A DNA stretch of 64,000 nucleotides. It comes from CAWHJN01 sp963829705 (GTDB taxonomy: Bacteria; Bacteroidota; Rhodothermia; Rhodothermales; BA12). This document shows positions 32,536-41,119 of the stretch, in pieces. The DNA lies in the NCBI GenBank assembly GCA_963829705.1, contig CAWHJN010000005.1, positions 1,612,001 to 1,676,000 of the forward strand, in the 5' to 3' direction. Every line of letters begins with the position of its first letter. The stretch's first letter is position 1. The position numbers and the translations under genes were made by a program. Below the pieces are notes generated by a model. It ran no database searches. It worked only from the letters and a program-made list of their open reading frames with translations, and had not been told where the DNA came from.

Positions 32536-33657
32536 TCAGGAGGCTGCCAGGGCGGCAGGGGAGGCGTGGCGCAGGCGGGGCGGCGTGAGAGGGGTGTGCT
32601 GCGCGAGGATGCGTTCGATGCACGCGACGGCCTCGTCGTTGCCCATGCCGCAGTAGCCGTCGCGCAGGCGCTGGCGGTAGCGGTCGAGGCGCTCGAGAAA
32701 GCCCGTCACGTCGGCGGCGGTGAGGGTACGGTCGTGGACGGCCTCGCCGAGTCCTTCGCGTTCGAGGAAGAGGGCGTTGAGCGTCTGCTCGAACGTACCG
32801 TGGTTGGGAACGACGAGCGCGGGCTTGCCGAGGTACAGGCTCTCCGAAATCAGCGTGAAACCAGCGGTGCAGATGACGGCGCGCGCCGAAGCCAGGTCAG
32901 CCACGAAGCCCGTCAGACTGGGGGCCTTGAACGTCAGGTTGGGGTAGCGGTGGGCATCGCGCGGCGTGAAGTTGTAGAGCACGAAGCGCGCCTCCACACG
33001 GGCGAGCATCTCGACGACGCCCTCGATGCCGCGCGTTTCGTTGAAATAGACGATCACGTGGTCGCCCGGTGTGGGCCGCGCTGCCTGCACCTCCCGCCGG
33101 ATGATGGGCGGCACCAGCGTCGTCCGCGCGGGGTGTTTGAGCGGCGGGAAGAAGAACGACGTCAAAAGCACATGTGCCGGGTTCTGCGGCGCGATGTGCT
33201 TGATGACGCCGGCGATGCACGCTGCATTCCATTTGTAGGCAGCGGGCACGTCGTAGTCCGTTTCCGTCAGCACCTGTTGGTGGTTGAACGAGACGACGGG
33301 CAGCCCGATGCGCCGCGCGGCGCGGGGCGTATACGCCTCGAAGTCCGTCACGAGCAGGTCGGGCCGAAGGGCCTGCATGGCGTCGGCGAGGCGGCGGATG
33401 ATGCGCGGGGCGAAGAGCACGCGCCGCCAGTTGCGGGCCACCGTGCGCGTGAGCGAGAGCTTGTTGCCGACGATCTCCTGACGGAGCGCGGGAACGGCGA
33501 GCACCGAGTGCCCCTGCGCGGTGAGGATCTCGCGGGCCTGCCCGCCGCAGGCGAAGTGGACCTCGTGGCCCCGTGCCTGCAACGCCTCCGAGACGGCCAG
33601 CACCCGCGAGGTGTGACCGCGGCCCTGTCCACTGAGAGCGTATAGAATGCGGGCCAT
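32536..33657 (-). CDS. MurG-like glycosyltransferase (GT-B fold)
   Basis: A 373-residue GT-B glycosyltransferase. The N-terminal acceptor domain begins MARILYALSGQGRGHTSRVLAVSEAL (GQGRGHTSR loop) and contains DLLVTDFEAYTPRAA. The C-terminal donor domain has AVICTAGFTLISESLYLGKPALVVPNHGTFEQTLNA, the nucleotide-sugar binding pattern (Glu in SESLYLGKP) of the MurG/UgtP type, also used by diglycosyl-diacylglycerol synthases. It leads the unit with spt, so a sphingolipid or diacylglycerol acceptor is plausible but unproven. The ATG at 33657 was chosen; a start 15 codons upstream would add charged spacer sequence. Confidence 0.88.
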   Translation of the reverse strand: MARILYALSGQGRGHTSRVLAVSEALQARGHEVHFACGGQAREILTAQGHSVLAVPALRQEIVGNKLSLTRTVARNWRRVLFAPRIIRRLADAMQALRPDLLVTDFEAYTPRAARRIGLPVVSFNHQQVLTETDYDVPAAYKWNAACIAGVIKHIAPQNPAHVLLTSFFFPPLKHPARTTLVPPIIRREVQAARPTPGDHVIVYFNETRGIEGVVEMLARVEARFVLYNFTPRDAHRYPNLTFKAPSLTGFVADLASARAVICTAGFTLISESLYLGKPALVVPNHGTFEQTLNALFLEREGLGEAVHDRTLTAADVTGFLERLDRYRQRLRDGYCGMGNDEAVACIERILAQHTPLTPPRLRHASPAALAAS

Positions 33658-33700
33658 GCAGGTTGGGGCGAGGGGAACAGCGGTACGGAACGGGAAACGC

Positions 33701-33708
33701 AAAAGATA
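33701..33708 (-). promoter_or_regulatory. possible -7 element of the spt operon
   Basis: The minus strand reads TATCTTTT 44 bases before the glycosyltransferase start, close to TAnnTTTG. No TTG was found at the -33 distance. Confidence 0.35.
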
Positions 33709-33742
33709 CGCACGCCCCTAGAAGGCCTGCGCGCAGCGAGCG

Positions 33743-34300
33743 TCAGGGAAGGCGGAGGCGCAGGTCGAGCGCGAAACCCTCGGGATGAGGCGATAGGCGC
33801 ACCGAGAGGCGCTCGTCGGTGTCGAAGTCGATGAGGTGGGCGTTGACATAGGCGTCCAGCACGGACAGCCCATACCACAAGCCGCCACCAATGAGCGAAA
33901 GGTCACGGTTGCGCCGAGATTTTTCGCGCGCCTGCCGCAGGAGGGTGCCGCGCCCGTTGGCGATGAGCGTCGCGTACTGCGCGGCCTCGTCAGCGTACTG
34001 GGGAAAATCCTCGGGCCGCTCGGCGTAGCGGAAGACGCGCTGGAAGTGCCGGTAGCGCCGCTGGTTGTAGACGGCCAGCACGGCGATGCCGCCCGCGCCC
34101 GCGTAGAACAGCCCTGCCTTCACAGGCTGGTGGTTGTAGAGCTGCCCGCTGCCGGGCACCAGCAGCGCGCGGCGCAGCGCTACCTGCGGATCGTGATCCG
34201 GGCGGATGGGCGGGGCGTTCTGTGCCTGCACCACACCCGCCGCGGCGAGCAGTAACACGAACACGAACGCGCAGCCACGGGGGAGCAAAGGCAGTATCAT
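33743..34300 (-). CDS. DUF5683 domain membrane protein
   Basis: A 185-residue protein with a signal peptide (CAFVFVLLLAAAGVVQAQ) and the DUF5683 pattern ALLVPGSGQLYNHQPVKAGLFYAGAGGIAVLAVYNQRRY, then a basic amphipathic stretch REKSRRNRDLSLIGGGLWYGLSVLDAYVNAHL. The family is largely restricted to Bacteroidota and relatives, and the function is unknown. It is divergent from the outer-membrane barrel gene at 34425. Confidence 0.8.
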   Translation of the reverse strand: MILPLLPRGCAFVFVLLLAAAGVVQAQNAPPIRPDHDPQVALRRALLVPGSGQLYNHQPVKAGLFYAGAGGIAVLAVYNQRRYRHFQRVFRYAERPEDFPQYADEAAQYATLIANGRGTLLRQAREKSRRNRDLSLIGGGLWYGLSVLDAYVNAHLIDFDTDERLSVRLSPHPEGFALDLRLRLP

Positions 34301-34424
34301 GCCCGGCGAACACCGCTCCCGAACCCAGGATTCTTAAAAGCACGGGCGGGATATAGTCTTCGTTTGCATGTGCCGATACCATCAGCATCCTATCCATTCT
34401 CCTCTCCATTCCCCATTCAAGCTG

Positions 34425-35636
34425 ATGTCCCGACACCTCTTCCTCCTCCTGACGGCGTCTGTGCTGCTTCTGGCATCTCGTGCCGAAGCGCAGAGCTACT
34501 CGATGACGGCGCGGTCGTTTGTGCAATCGCCGTCGGTCGTTGCCATGGGCGACGCCGGTGTCGCCTTCGTGACCACCGAGACGGCCTTTTTCTACAACCC
34601 CGCGCACATTGCCCAGGTGGCTGCGGGCCGTCCGCACATCACCTTCCTCGGCGTGACAGCGCGCGCCAGCGATGGCCTGACGGATTGGTACGATTTCTAT
34701 CAAGACGACCTCAGCCCCGCGCTCGACGAGGGTGTCGAGAACATGAGCGGCCAGGAGCGTCAGGATCTCTACGACCGCGCCTTTGAAATCGCGCGTCGCC
34801 GCGAGTCGGTGAATGCCGACGTGCTGCTGCCGTCCGTCGCGTTTCGCCTTGGGCCGGTGGGCGTCGGCGCGGGCCTCTTTACCGACGTGAACACGCAGAT
34901 GCAGATCACCGACGCGGGCGGCGGCGTGCCACACATCGACGTGCGCGGCCAGGCGGATCTGATGGGCCTCGCCACGGCGGGCGTGCAGGTGGCGGGCCTC
35001 TCCGTCGGCGCGACGGCCAAGTACGGACGCCGCTACATGACGCTCAAGAGCAAGCCGCTCGATGCCTTCGCCGAGGAGGAGGCCGTGTACCTGCTGCGCG
35101 GCGACCGCCTGGGCTTCGACGTGGGCGCGACCTACACGCTGTCGTTTGTGCCCGTGCCGGGTCGACTGACGGCGGGCGCGGCGCTGTTCGACGTGTTCGG
35201 CAACGACTATGAGTACGAAGTAGACCGCTCGTTCAACGAGGCGGGTGAATCCGCGCAGGTAGAGGCTGAAGAAGTGGCCCTCGCCAACGCACTTCAGGTG
35301 TCGCCGTCGTACCGCGTGGGCGTGGCGTATCAGGTGCCGAGCCTGTTTGGAGTGTTCCGCGAAACGGGCGTGGCGCTGGACTACATCGGCTACGACGAGC
35401 CGTTCATCCGCGACCAGCCCTTCCTGGCGCACCTCCACATGGGCGCGCAGGTGCGGCTGGCCAAACTGCTCGCCGTGCGCGGCGGACTGTCGCAGGGCTA
35501 TCCGACAGCCGGCGCGGGCCTGTACCTCGGCCCCGTCCGTGCCGACTACGCCTACTTCGGTCAGGAAGAAGGCCGTCTTCCCGGTCAGAATGCCTCGTGG
35601 CACCACCAGGTGCGCCTCGTCTTCGGCCTTTTCTGA
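34425..35636 (+). CDS. PorV/PorQ-like outer-membrane beta-barrel protein
   Basis: A 403-residue outer-membrane protein with signal peptide (MSRHLFLLLTASVLLLASRAEAQ) and the N-terminal barrel signature VVAMGDAGVAFVTTETAFFYNPAHIAQ seen in the PorV/PorQ/UPF0164 group. Alternating hydrophobic strands run to a C-terminal aromatic residue (HHQVRLVFGLF). PorV-type proteins serve as shuttles in type IX secretion and as lipid or hydrophobic-substrate barrels elsewhere; which applies is unknown. The ATG at 34425 was chosen because it begins the signal peptide. TATAGT (34352-34357) upstream is a possible promoter box. Confidence 0.82.
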   Translation: MSRHLFLLLTASVLLLASRAEAQSYSMTARSFVQSPSVVAMGDAGVAFVTTETAFFYNPAHIAQVAAGRPHITFLGVTARASDGLTDWYDFYQDDLSPALDEGVENMSGQERQDLYDRAFEIARRRESVNADVLLPSVAFRLGPVGVGAGLFTDVNTQMQITDAGGGVPHIDVRGQADLMGLATAGVQVAGLSVGATAKYGRRYMTLKSKPLDAFAEEEAVYLLRGDRLGFDVGATYTLSFVPVPGRLTAGAALFDVFGNDYEYEVDRSFNEAGESAQVEAEEVALANALQVSPSYRVGVAYQVPSLFGVFRETGVALDYIGYDEPFIRDQPFLAHLHMGAQVRLAKLLAVRGGLSQGYPTAGAGLYLGPVRADYAYFGQEEGRLPGQNASWHHQVRLVFGLF

Positions 35637-35679
35637 TCCACTCCTCCTCACTCCGCGCACTTTTTACGCATCCATCTAC

Positions 35680-36691
35680 ATGAAATTCAATCGTTCAACC
35701 TCTGTTGCGCTACTGGCAGCTTTGCTGCTCGTCGGATGCAACGTGTTTGAAGGAGCCTACGAAGCCGGTTCCAGCAACGACCCCAAGGTTCTTCTCATTG
35801 ACGCCGAGCAGGCCATGCAAGCTGGCGAGCCGGAGAAAGCCGTCGTCATTCTGGAAAAAGCAGCCGCTAAAACCGACCCAGCCACCTTCCAGGGTGTCCA
35901 GGTCAACAACCTGCTGGGCGACGCCAAGCTGAAGGTTGCAGGCATCGGGGTGCTGCAGCTCCAGCAGATGGTCGATGACCTCAACGACCGGATCGAAAAC
36001 GGCACCTTGGGTAAAGTCTCCATCGACCCGACGGCCGTGTGCAGTTTTGCCAGCCCGGACGAAGCCGTGGGCGTCGTCACGCTCGACGACATTCAGGGCT
36101 ACACACCCATCCGCAATAACCCTGAGTTGATCACGGAAGTGCAGATAGCTCACTACGCATACGATGCAACGGATGGCGTATTTGCAAGCGCATTACGGGA
36201 AAAACCCCCTGCCAAACGGCAGCGAAACGCAGCATCCCGACTACATAGCCTACCTCGTTGACGAGTATATCCACAATGGAATCAATCTCGATACCGGCTT
36301 TGAGTGCAAGCCAGGAAGCAATTGTTATAAACTCAATCGCGAAACTATCGCAGCCATGGCATTGCGAGGCACAGTCGTGATGATCGGTGGGTCGCTACAC
36401 GAGCTCAACCAGGCTGGTGGGGATGAGATCACGTGGTACCGCGTGCGTAAAGGATCGGAGCACGTGCTCGGGTACTGCGCGCCGTCTCAGGAGGTGCTCG
36501 ACCGCGTCGAGGCACAGGCGTCCTGCTCCATGAAGCACTTCGAGTATGCCACCGGTTGGCTCGAGCATCGGGCACGGCTTTTCCCGGAGAGAACCTTTGC
36601 TCATGACATCGCCAAGCTGGCGCGAGAAGGCTACGACCACCTGGCTGCAGAACTCAGTGGTGAATGCAGCACGTTTAGAACCGACTTTTAG
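35680..36691 (+). pseudogene. frameshifted lipoprotein, first of a tandem pair
   Basis: Starts MKFNRSTSVALLAALLLVGCNVFEG, a lipoprotein leader nearly identical in design to the downstream copy. The first frame runs to about 36150 (GYTPIRNNPELITEVQ). The homologous C-terminal half (from LTTHTMQRMAYLQ to YCAPSQEVLDRVEAQASCSM) continues in the +1 frame to the stop at 36691. Removing one base near 36147 joins them into a 336-residue protein. The N-terminal part is TPR-like (SNDPKVLLIDAEQAMQAGEPEKAVVILEKA). It has an insert relative to the intact paralogue (IHNGINLDTGFECKPGSNCYKL) and visibly lower GC in its second half. It is either a decayed gene or a sequencing error; function unknown. Confidence 0.75.
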
Positions 36692-36712
36692 CGCGTTCAG
36701 GGTGCTTTTTTA

Positions 36713-36744
36713 CGCCCCCGGTTCTCTGGAGCCGGGGGCGTTTT
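36713..36744 (+). terminator. Rho-independent terminator after the first lipoprotein copy
   Basis: CGCCCCCGG (36713-36721) pairs with CCGGGGGCG (36732-36740), followed by four T. The loop can pair further (TTC/GAG with a wobble), extending the stem to about 12. It begins 21 bases after the stop. Confidence 0.85.
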
Positions 36745-36864
36745 GCGTTGCCGTGCGGCGTGCCGCTTCCACCGCAAAACAGGTGGAGCGAGGGGCTTAA
36801 GTCGCATGGTCTGCAGGACGATACGGGCTGTACCCAACGAGTTGTTTTCCTCCCCGATCATCCT

Positions 36865-37767
36865 ATGAAAAAGCTTATCGCCCCCGCTTTTGCGCTGGTT
36901 CTCCTGCTGACCGGCTGCAACGTCTTCGAAGGGCTCTACGAAGCCGGCACCAGCAACGACCCCGAAGTCCTCCTCGCCGATGCCGAGCAGGCGGTGCAGC
37001 AGGGCGAGCCCGAAAAGGCCGTCGTCATCCTCGAAAAAGCCGTCGAGCAGACGCAGCCCAAAACCGTGCAGCGCTCGAAAGTGCAGATCCAACTCGCCAC
37101 GGCGAAAATGCAGGCGGCCAAGATCGGCGTGCTCCAGTTGCAGCGCATGATCGAGGACATGAACGACCGCATCGAGATCGGTAAAACTTCCTCCGGCAAG
37201 ATCGGTGCGTTCGCCTCACAGGTGTGCAGCTACGAACCCACCGATGAGCGCCTGGAGCAGATCACGCTGAACGACATCGACGGCTACACGGCCATCAGCC
37301 AGAACCAGGACGTGCTCAGCGAAGTGCAGCGGCTCGTCAACGAGGCGCTCAACTTCAGCGGCGACCCCGGCGAGCGCTTCGACATCCAGGCGCGCATCGA
37401 CTCGCTCCAGCAGGCGGGCCTGTCGCAGCAGAAAATTGCCGAGGCCCTGCTCAACGCCTCGCTCGCCTACGTGGGAGGTTCGTACGACGACATCGTGCAG
37501 GTGGGCGGCGACCAGATCGAGTGGTACCGCGTGCGCTCGGCCTACGAGGGCTATTACCTCGGCTACTGCGCGCCGTCGCAGGACGTGATCGACACGGTGA
37601 AAGCGGAAACGGCCTGCTCGATGGACGACCTCAAGTTTTCGGTCGATCTGCTGCGCGCGCGCGCGGCTTTCTACGACCCGAACAGCCTGGCGGGCGAAAT
37701 CGCGGACAAGGCGCAGGAGGGCTATGACAAACTCCAGGACGAACTCGACGGCACCTGCGGCGGGTGA
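36865..37767 (+). CDS. lipoprotein with TPR-like N-terminus, intact second copy
   Basis: A 300-residue lipoprotein: leader MKKLIAPAFALVLLLTGC with lipobox LTGC, then NVFEGLYEAGTSNDPEVLLADAEQAVQQGEPEKAVVILEKAVEQ, which has a TPR-like periodicity. Shared with the frameshifted copy are VLQLQRMIEDMNDRIE, the VCSYEPTDE and YCAPSQDVIDTVKAETACSMDDL segments (conserved cysteines that could pair), and GYDKLQDELDGTC at the end. No known family was recognised; the pair probably arose by local duplication. It has its own terminator on each side, so it forms a separate unit. Likely periplasmic or outer-membrane. Confidence 0.85.
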   Translation: MKKLIAPAFALVLLLTGCNVFEGLYEAGTSNDPEVLLADAEQAVQQGEPEKAVVILEKAVEQTQPKTVQRSKVQIQLATAKMQAAKIGVLQLQRMIEDMNDRIEIGKTSSGKIGAFASQVCSYEPTDERLEQITLNDIDGYTAISQNQDVLSEVQRLVNEALNFSGDPGERFDIQARIDSLQQAGLSQQKIAEALLNASLAYVGGSYDDIVQVGGDQIEWYRVRSAYEGYYLGYCAPSQDVIDTVKAETACSMDDLKFSVDLLRARAAFYDPNSLAGEIADKAQEGYDKLQDELDGTCGG

Positions 37768-37791
37768 ACCCGTCTGGATCGTGACGCAATT

Positions 37792-37825
37792 GCCCTCCTG
37801 CCGTGCGCGGTAGGAGGGCTTTTTT
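37792..37825 (+). terminator. Rho-independent terminator after the second lipoprotein copy
   Basis: GCCCTCCT (37792-37799) pairs perfectly with AGGAGGGC (37812-37819), with a 12-base loop and six T (37820-37825), 24 bases after the stop codon. Confidence 0.93.
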
Positions 37826-37969
37826 GTTGAAGGTCGGATTTCGGATGTTGGAGGAAGGAGCGTGCCACGGCAGGGCTGACGGCGTGGCGATCCAGACGGG
37901 GCGCGGATGTGCTTCTGACTTTCGCCTGCGCGAAAACGTTCGCATCTTCCACCCTCCAACTTCAACCTC
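37826..37969. repeat. low-complexity inverted words upstream of sixA
   Basis: GTTGAAG and GTTGGAGG near the start of this spacer reappear inverted as CCTCCAAC-TTCAAC just before the sixA start (37953-37966). GGTCGGATTTCGGATG lies on the left side. TTTCG-CCTGCG-CGAAA (37920-37934) forms a small palindrome resembling 24521-24538. No gene is visible here. Confidence 0.5.
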
Positions 37970-37970
37970 T

Positions 37971-38459
37971 ATGCGCCTTTACCTCATGCGCCACGGCATC
38001 GCCGAAGACGCAGCCTTCGGGCAGTCGGATTTCGACCGCGCGCTGACGGAAAGGGGCGTCGAGAAGATGCGCGGGCAGGCGAAGGCGCTACGGCAGGTGG
38101 CGTGGCCCATCGGCGCGGTCGTGACGAGTCCGCTCGTGCGGGCGCGGCAGACCGCCGAACTCGTTGCACCCGCCTTCGGCCTCGAGGCCGCCGTGGACGA
38201 GCGCCTCGCGCTGGGAGCGACGCCCGAGCAGTACGCCGTCACAGCCCTCGATACGGGAACCGATCACGTGCTGCTCGTCGGCCATCAGCCCGACATCGAG
38301 GTTGCTATTCATACCTTTACGGGAGCCATCGCACGGGTACGGAAGGGCAGCATCGCCGTCATCGACGTGCGGCACCTGCGCCCACGCGGTGGACGCCTCC
38401 GGGCGCTCTACGACCCGTCGGACCTCGCCGTACTCGGCAACGACTCCGATCTTCTCTGA
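37971..38459 (+). CDS. sixA: phosphohistidine phosphatase SixA
   Basis: A 162-residue histidine-phosphatase-fold protein: MRLYLMRHGIAED with the catalytic RHG, SPLVRARQTAELV, and the second active-site histidine in VLLVGHQPDIE. Length and the conserved sequence fit SixA, which removes phosphate from histidine residues of phosphorelay or PTS proteins. The start at 37971 is the only ATG before RHG. It is 32 bases upstream of the acid phosphatase gene. Its phosphorelay partner is not evident locally. Confidence 0.92.
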   Translation: MRLYLMRHGIAEDAAFGQSDFDRALTERGVEKMRGQAKALRQVAWPIGAVVTSPLVRARQTAELVAPAFGLEAAVDERLALGATPEQYAVTALDTGTDHVLLVGHQPDIEVAIHTFTGAIARVRKGSIAVIDVRHLRPRGGRLRALYDPSDLAVLGNDSDLL

Positions 38460-38491
38460 ATTCACCTCGCATCCCGTTCCCTCGTCTGTCC

Positions 38492-39406
38492 ATGATCGAA
38501 CGCCTGATGACCCGGCGCGCTGCGCTGTGCCTGTCCCTGCTCGCCGCCGGTTGCGCCACCACCGAACCTGCGACCCCGTCGCTGCCCGAGGCACCGCCGC
38601 CCGTCCGAACGCATGAAAACCTCAACGCCACGCTGTGGGTGCAGACGGCCGCCGAGTACGCCGCCGCCACGCGCTCGCTCTACACGATGGGGCAGCACCT
38701 CATCGACGTCGCGCTCGAAGACACGGTGTGGTCGGCAGATCCGCAGCAGCAGCGTGCCGGCGGCTACGGTGCGCTGCCGACCGCCATCGTGATGGACGTG
38801 GACGAAACCGTGCTCGACAACAGTGCCTACCAGGCCCGCCTCGTCGAGGACGACACCGTATACGCCCGCGCCTCGTGGAATGCGTGGGTGGAAGAGGTGC
38901 AGGCGACGCCGGTGCCCGGTGCGGCCGAGTTCGTCAAGCACGCGCGTGCGCGCGGCGTCGTCGTCTTCTTCGTGACCAACCGCACCGCCGAGCTGGAAGC
39001 GGCCACCCAGGCCAACCTCGAAGCCTACGACTTCGGCACCGAGCACCACATGGCGGGCGATGTGCTGCTCATGCGCGGCGAGCGCCCCGAGTGGGACACG
39101 AGCGACAAGGAGCCGCGCCGCGCCTTCGTGCGCGAAAACTACCGCGTGATCCTCTACGTGGGCGACAACCTCGGCGACTTCGTCTCGGGCGAAAACACCG
39201 ACCTGGAGGCCCGGCAGAAACTCGTCGCTCCGTACGAAAAACTCTGGGGCCGTCGCTGGCTCATGGTGCCCAACCCCACCTACGGCTCGTGGGAAGGCGC
39301 GCTCTACGACTTCGACTACGCCCTTTCCCCCGACACCGTCCGCACCCTGAAATACCGGCGCTTGCAGACGCTGCGCGACGCCGCCGACTGGCAACCTGGT
39401 TTCTAA
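38492..39406 (+). CDS. class C acid phosphatase / 5'-nucleotidase lipoprotein (e(P4) family)
   Basis: A 304-residue lipoprotein (leader MTRRAALCLSLLAAGC) of the HAD DDDD class C acid phosphatase family. The nucleophile motif is VMDVDETVLDNS, motif II is FFVTNRTAE and motif IV is YVGDNLGDF. Homologues are surface lipoprotein 5'-nucleotidases that dephosphorylate nucleotides or NMN to allow uptake. The first two in-frame ATGs (38492, 38507) both give a lipoprotein leader, and the first was used. It probably acts in the periplasm or outer membrane for phosphate and nucleoside scavenging. Confidence 0.93.
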   Translation: MIERLMTRRAALCLSLLAAGCATTEPATPSLPEAPPPVRTHENLNATLWVQTAAEYAAATRSLYTMGQHLIDVALEDTVWSADPQQQRAGGYGALPTAIVMDVDETVLDNSAYQARLVEDDTVYARASWNAWVEEVQATPVPGAAEFVKHARARGVVVFFVTNRTAELEAATQANLEAYDFGTEHHMAGDVLLMRGERPEWDTSDKEPRRAFVRENYRVILYVGDNLGDFVSGENTDLEARQKLVAPYEKLWGRRWLMVPNPTYGSWEGALYDFDYALSPDTVRTLKYRRLQTLRDAADWQPGF

Positions 39407-39427
39407 ATCCGGCGTTTGGCGGGGCCT

Positions 39428-41103
39428 ATGCCTTCCGCCTCCCCATTGCTCTCGCAGACCACGTTCGTCGTGGCCGACACCGAAACCACGGGCGTCGTCG
39501 CGGCCACGGACCGGGTGATCGAGATCGGGGCGGTGAAGGTGCGCGGCGGCGTGGTGCTGGAGCGGTTCTCGCAACTCGTCAACCCCGGACGCTCCGTCCC
39601 GCGCCGCATCACGCAGATCACTGGGCATCACGACGGCGGCACTCGTGGACGCGCCGCCGATGGCCGAGGTGCTGCCGCGCTTCCGCGCCTTTCTGGGCGA
39701 CGCCGTGCTCGTGGGCCACAACCTGCCGTTCGATGTGGGCTTCCTCGATGCCGAAGCCGCCCGCCTCGGCCTCGAACCGATGGGCAACCCGGCGCTCTGC
39801 ACGCTCAGGCTGGCGCGTCGCATCCTCAAAGGCCACCGCTCAAAGGGCCTCGGTGCCGTCGCAGATCACTACGGCATCGCCATCGTCGGGCGGCACCGGG
39901 CGCTGGGGGATGCCGAGGCCACGGCGCAGGTACTCGGCCGCTTTATCGCCCACCTGGCCTTCAGCGACGACATCGAGACGCTGGACGAGCTGCTGGCGTA
40001 CCAGTCGTCGCGCTACCTCAAAGGCGGCGAGCCGCGCCACCTGAAATCGATCCGCCAGACGCTTGACGTGTTGCCTGCGACGCCGGGCGTGTACTTCATG
40101 AAAGACGCCAGCGGGACGGTCGTGTACGTAGGCAAGGCGCGCAGCCTGAAATCGCGCGTGCGATCCTACTTCACCGCCATCGAGGCGCACCCGCCGCGTC
40201 TGCGTCGGCTCGTGGAGGTGGTGCGGACGGTCGAGTGGAAGGAGACAGGATCGGAGTTGAGCGCGCTGCTGCTGGAGTCGCGCCTCATCAAGGAGATGCA
40301 GCCGCAGTTCAACCGCGCCGCGCGTCGCTACCGCAGCCGCCCGTTCATCCGGCTCGACGTGCAGAGCGCCTTTCCGCGCGTCTCCGTCGCCCCGTACATC
40401 CTCGACGACGGGGCCGAGTATTACGGGCCGCTCGCGGGGCGAAAGCAGGCCGAGATCGTCCGCGAGGTCATCGACCGCTTTTTCCACCTGCGCGAGTGTG
40501 ACGACGCGGCCTTCGCGCACGGCCAGAAGTGTCTCTACCACGCGATGGGCCGCTGCCTCGCCCCCTGCGCCGATGCGGATCCGGCGTACGCCGCTGAGGT
40601 CGACCGCGTGCGCGACTTCCTCCTCGGGCGCGACACCACCACGCTCGACGCGCTCAAAACAGCCATGATGGATGCCGCCGCGCGGCGCGAGTACGAACTC
40701 GCCGGGCAGTACCGCGACTGGTTCCGCGCGCTCGACACCATGCGCGGCAAGCAGCAGCAGGTGGCCGCCTCCGTGCTCGACCACCACGGCGTCATCGTGC
40801 AGCCGGGCGAGGTGAAAAACACCCGGCAGTGCTACGCCATCCGCTACGGCCGCCATGTCGAAACGCTGACGCTCGCCGACCCGCTCGCTGACGCCGACTC
40901 CGCGCGCCTCACCGAGCTGGCTTGAAACGCATTTCGCCCACGAGCCGCCGCGTCCTGAGCGCTACCTGAAACGCGAAATCGACGAGGTGCGCGTGCTCTC
41001 ACACTGGCTCTACGTCCACCGCGGCAGCGCGCAGCAGGTGCCGTTCACGCCCGGCACGCCCGTCGAGGATTTCGCGCAGCGCGTGCGAGAGGCGTTGAAG
41101 TGA
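39428..41103 (+). pseudogene. DnaQ-type exonuclease fused to UvrC-like GIY-YIG nuclease, two frameshifts
   Basis: The reconstructed product is 557 residues. The N-terminal DEDDh exonuclease begins TTFVVADTETTGVVAATDRVIEIGAV and continues (after the first shift) with AVLVGHNLPFDVGFLDAE and a later HRALGDAEAT. A GIY-YIG domain follows (LPATPGVYFMKDASGTVVYVGKARSLKSRVRSYF), then UvrC-like segments including the four-cysteine CDDAAFAHGQKCLYHAMGRCLAPC and a UVR-type helix pair. Frame breaks are at GGG 39622-39624, where dropping one G restores RITQITGITTAALVDAPP, and GG 40919-40920, where dropping one G restores TELLETHFAHEPPRPERYLKREID to a stop at 41103. This exonuclease-Cho/UvrC fusion is a known DNA-repair family; here it is decayed or mis-sequenced. 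Confidence 0.85.
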
Positions 41104-41119
41104 AGGGGTGAGCGCGCCA

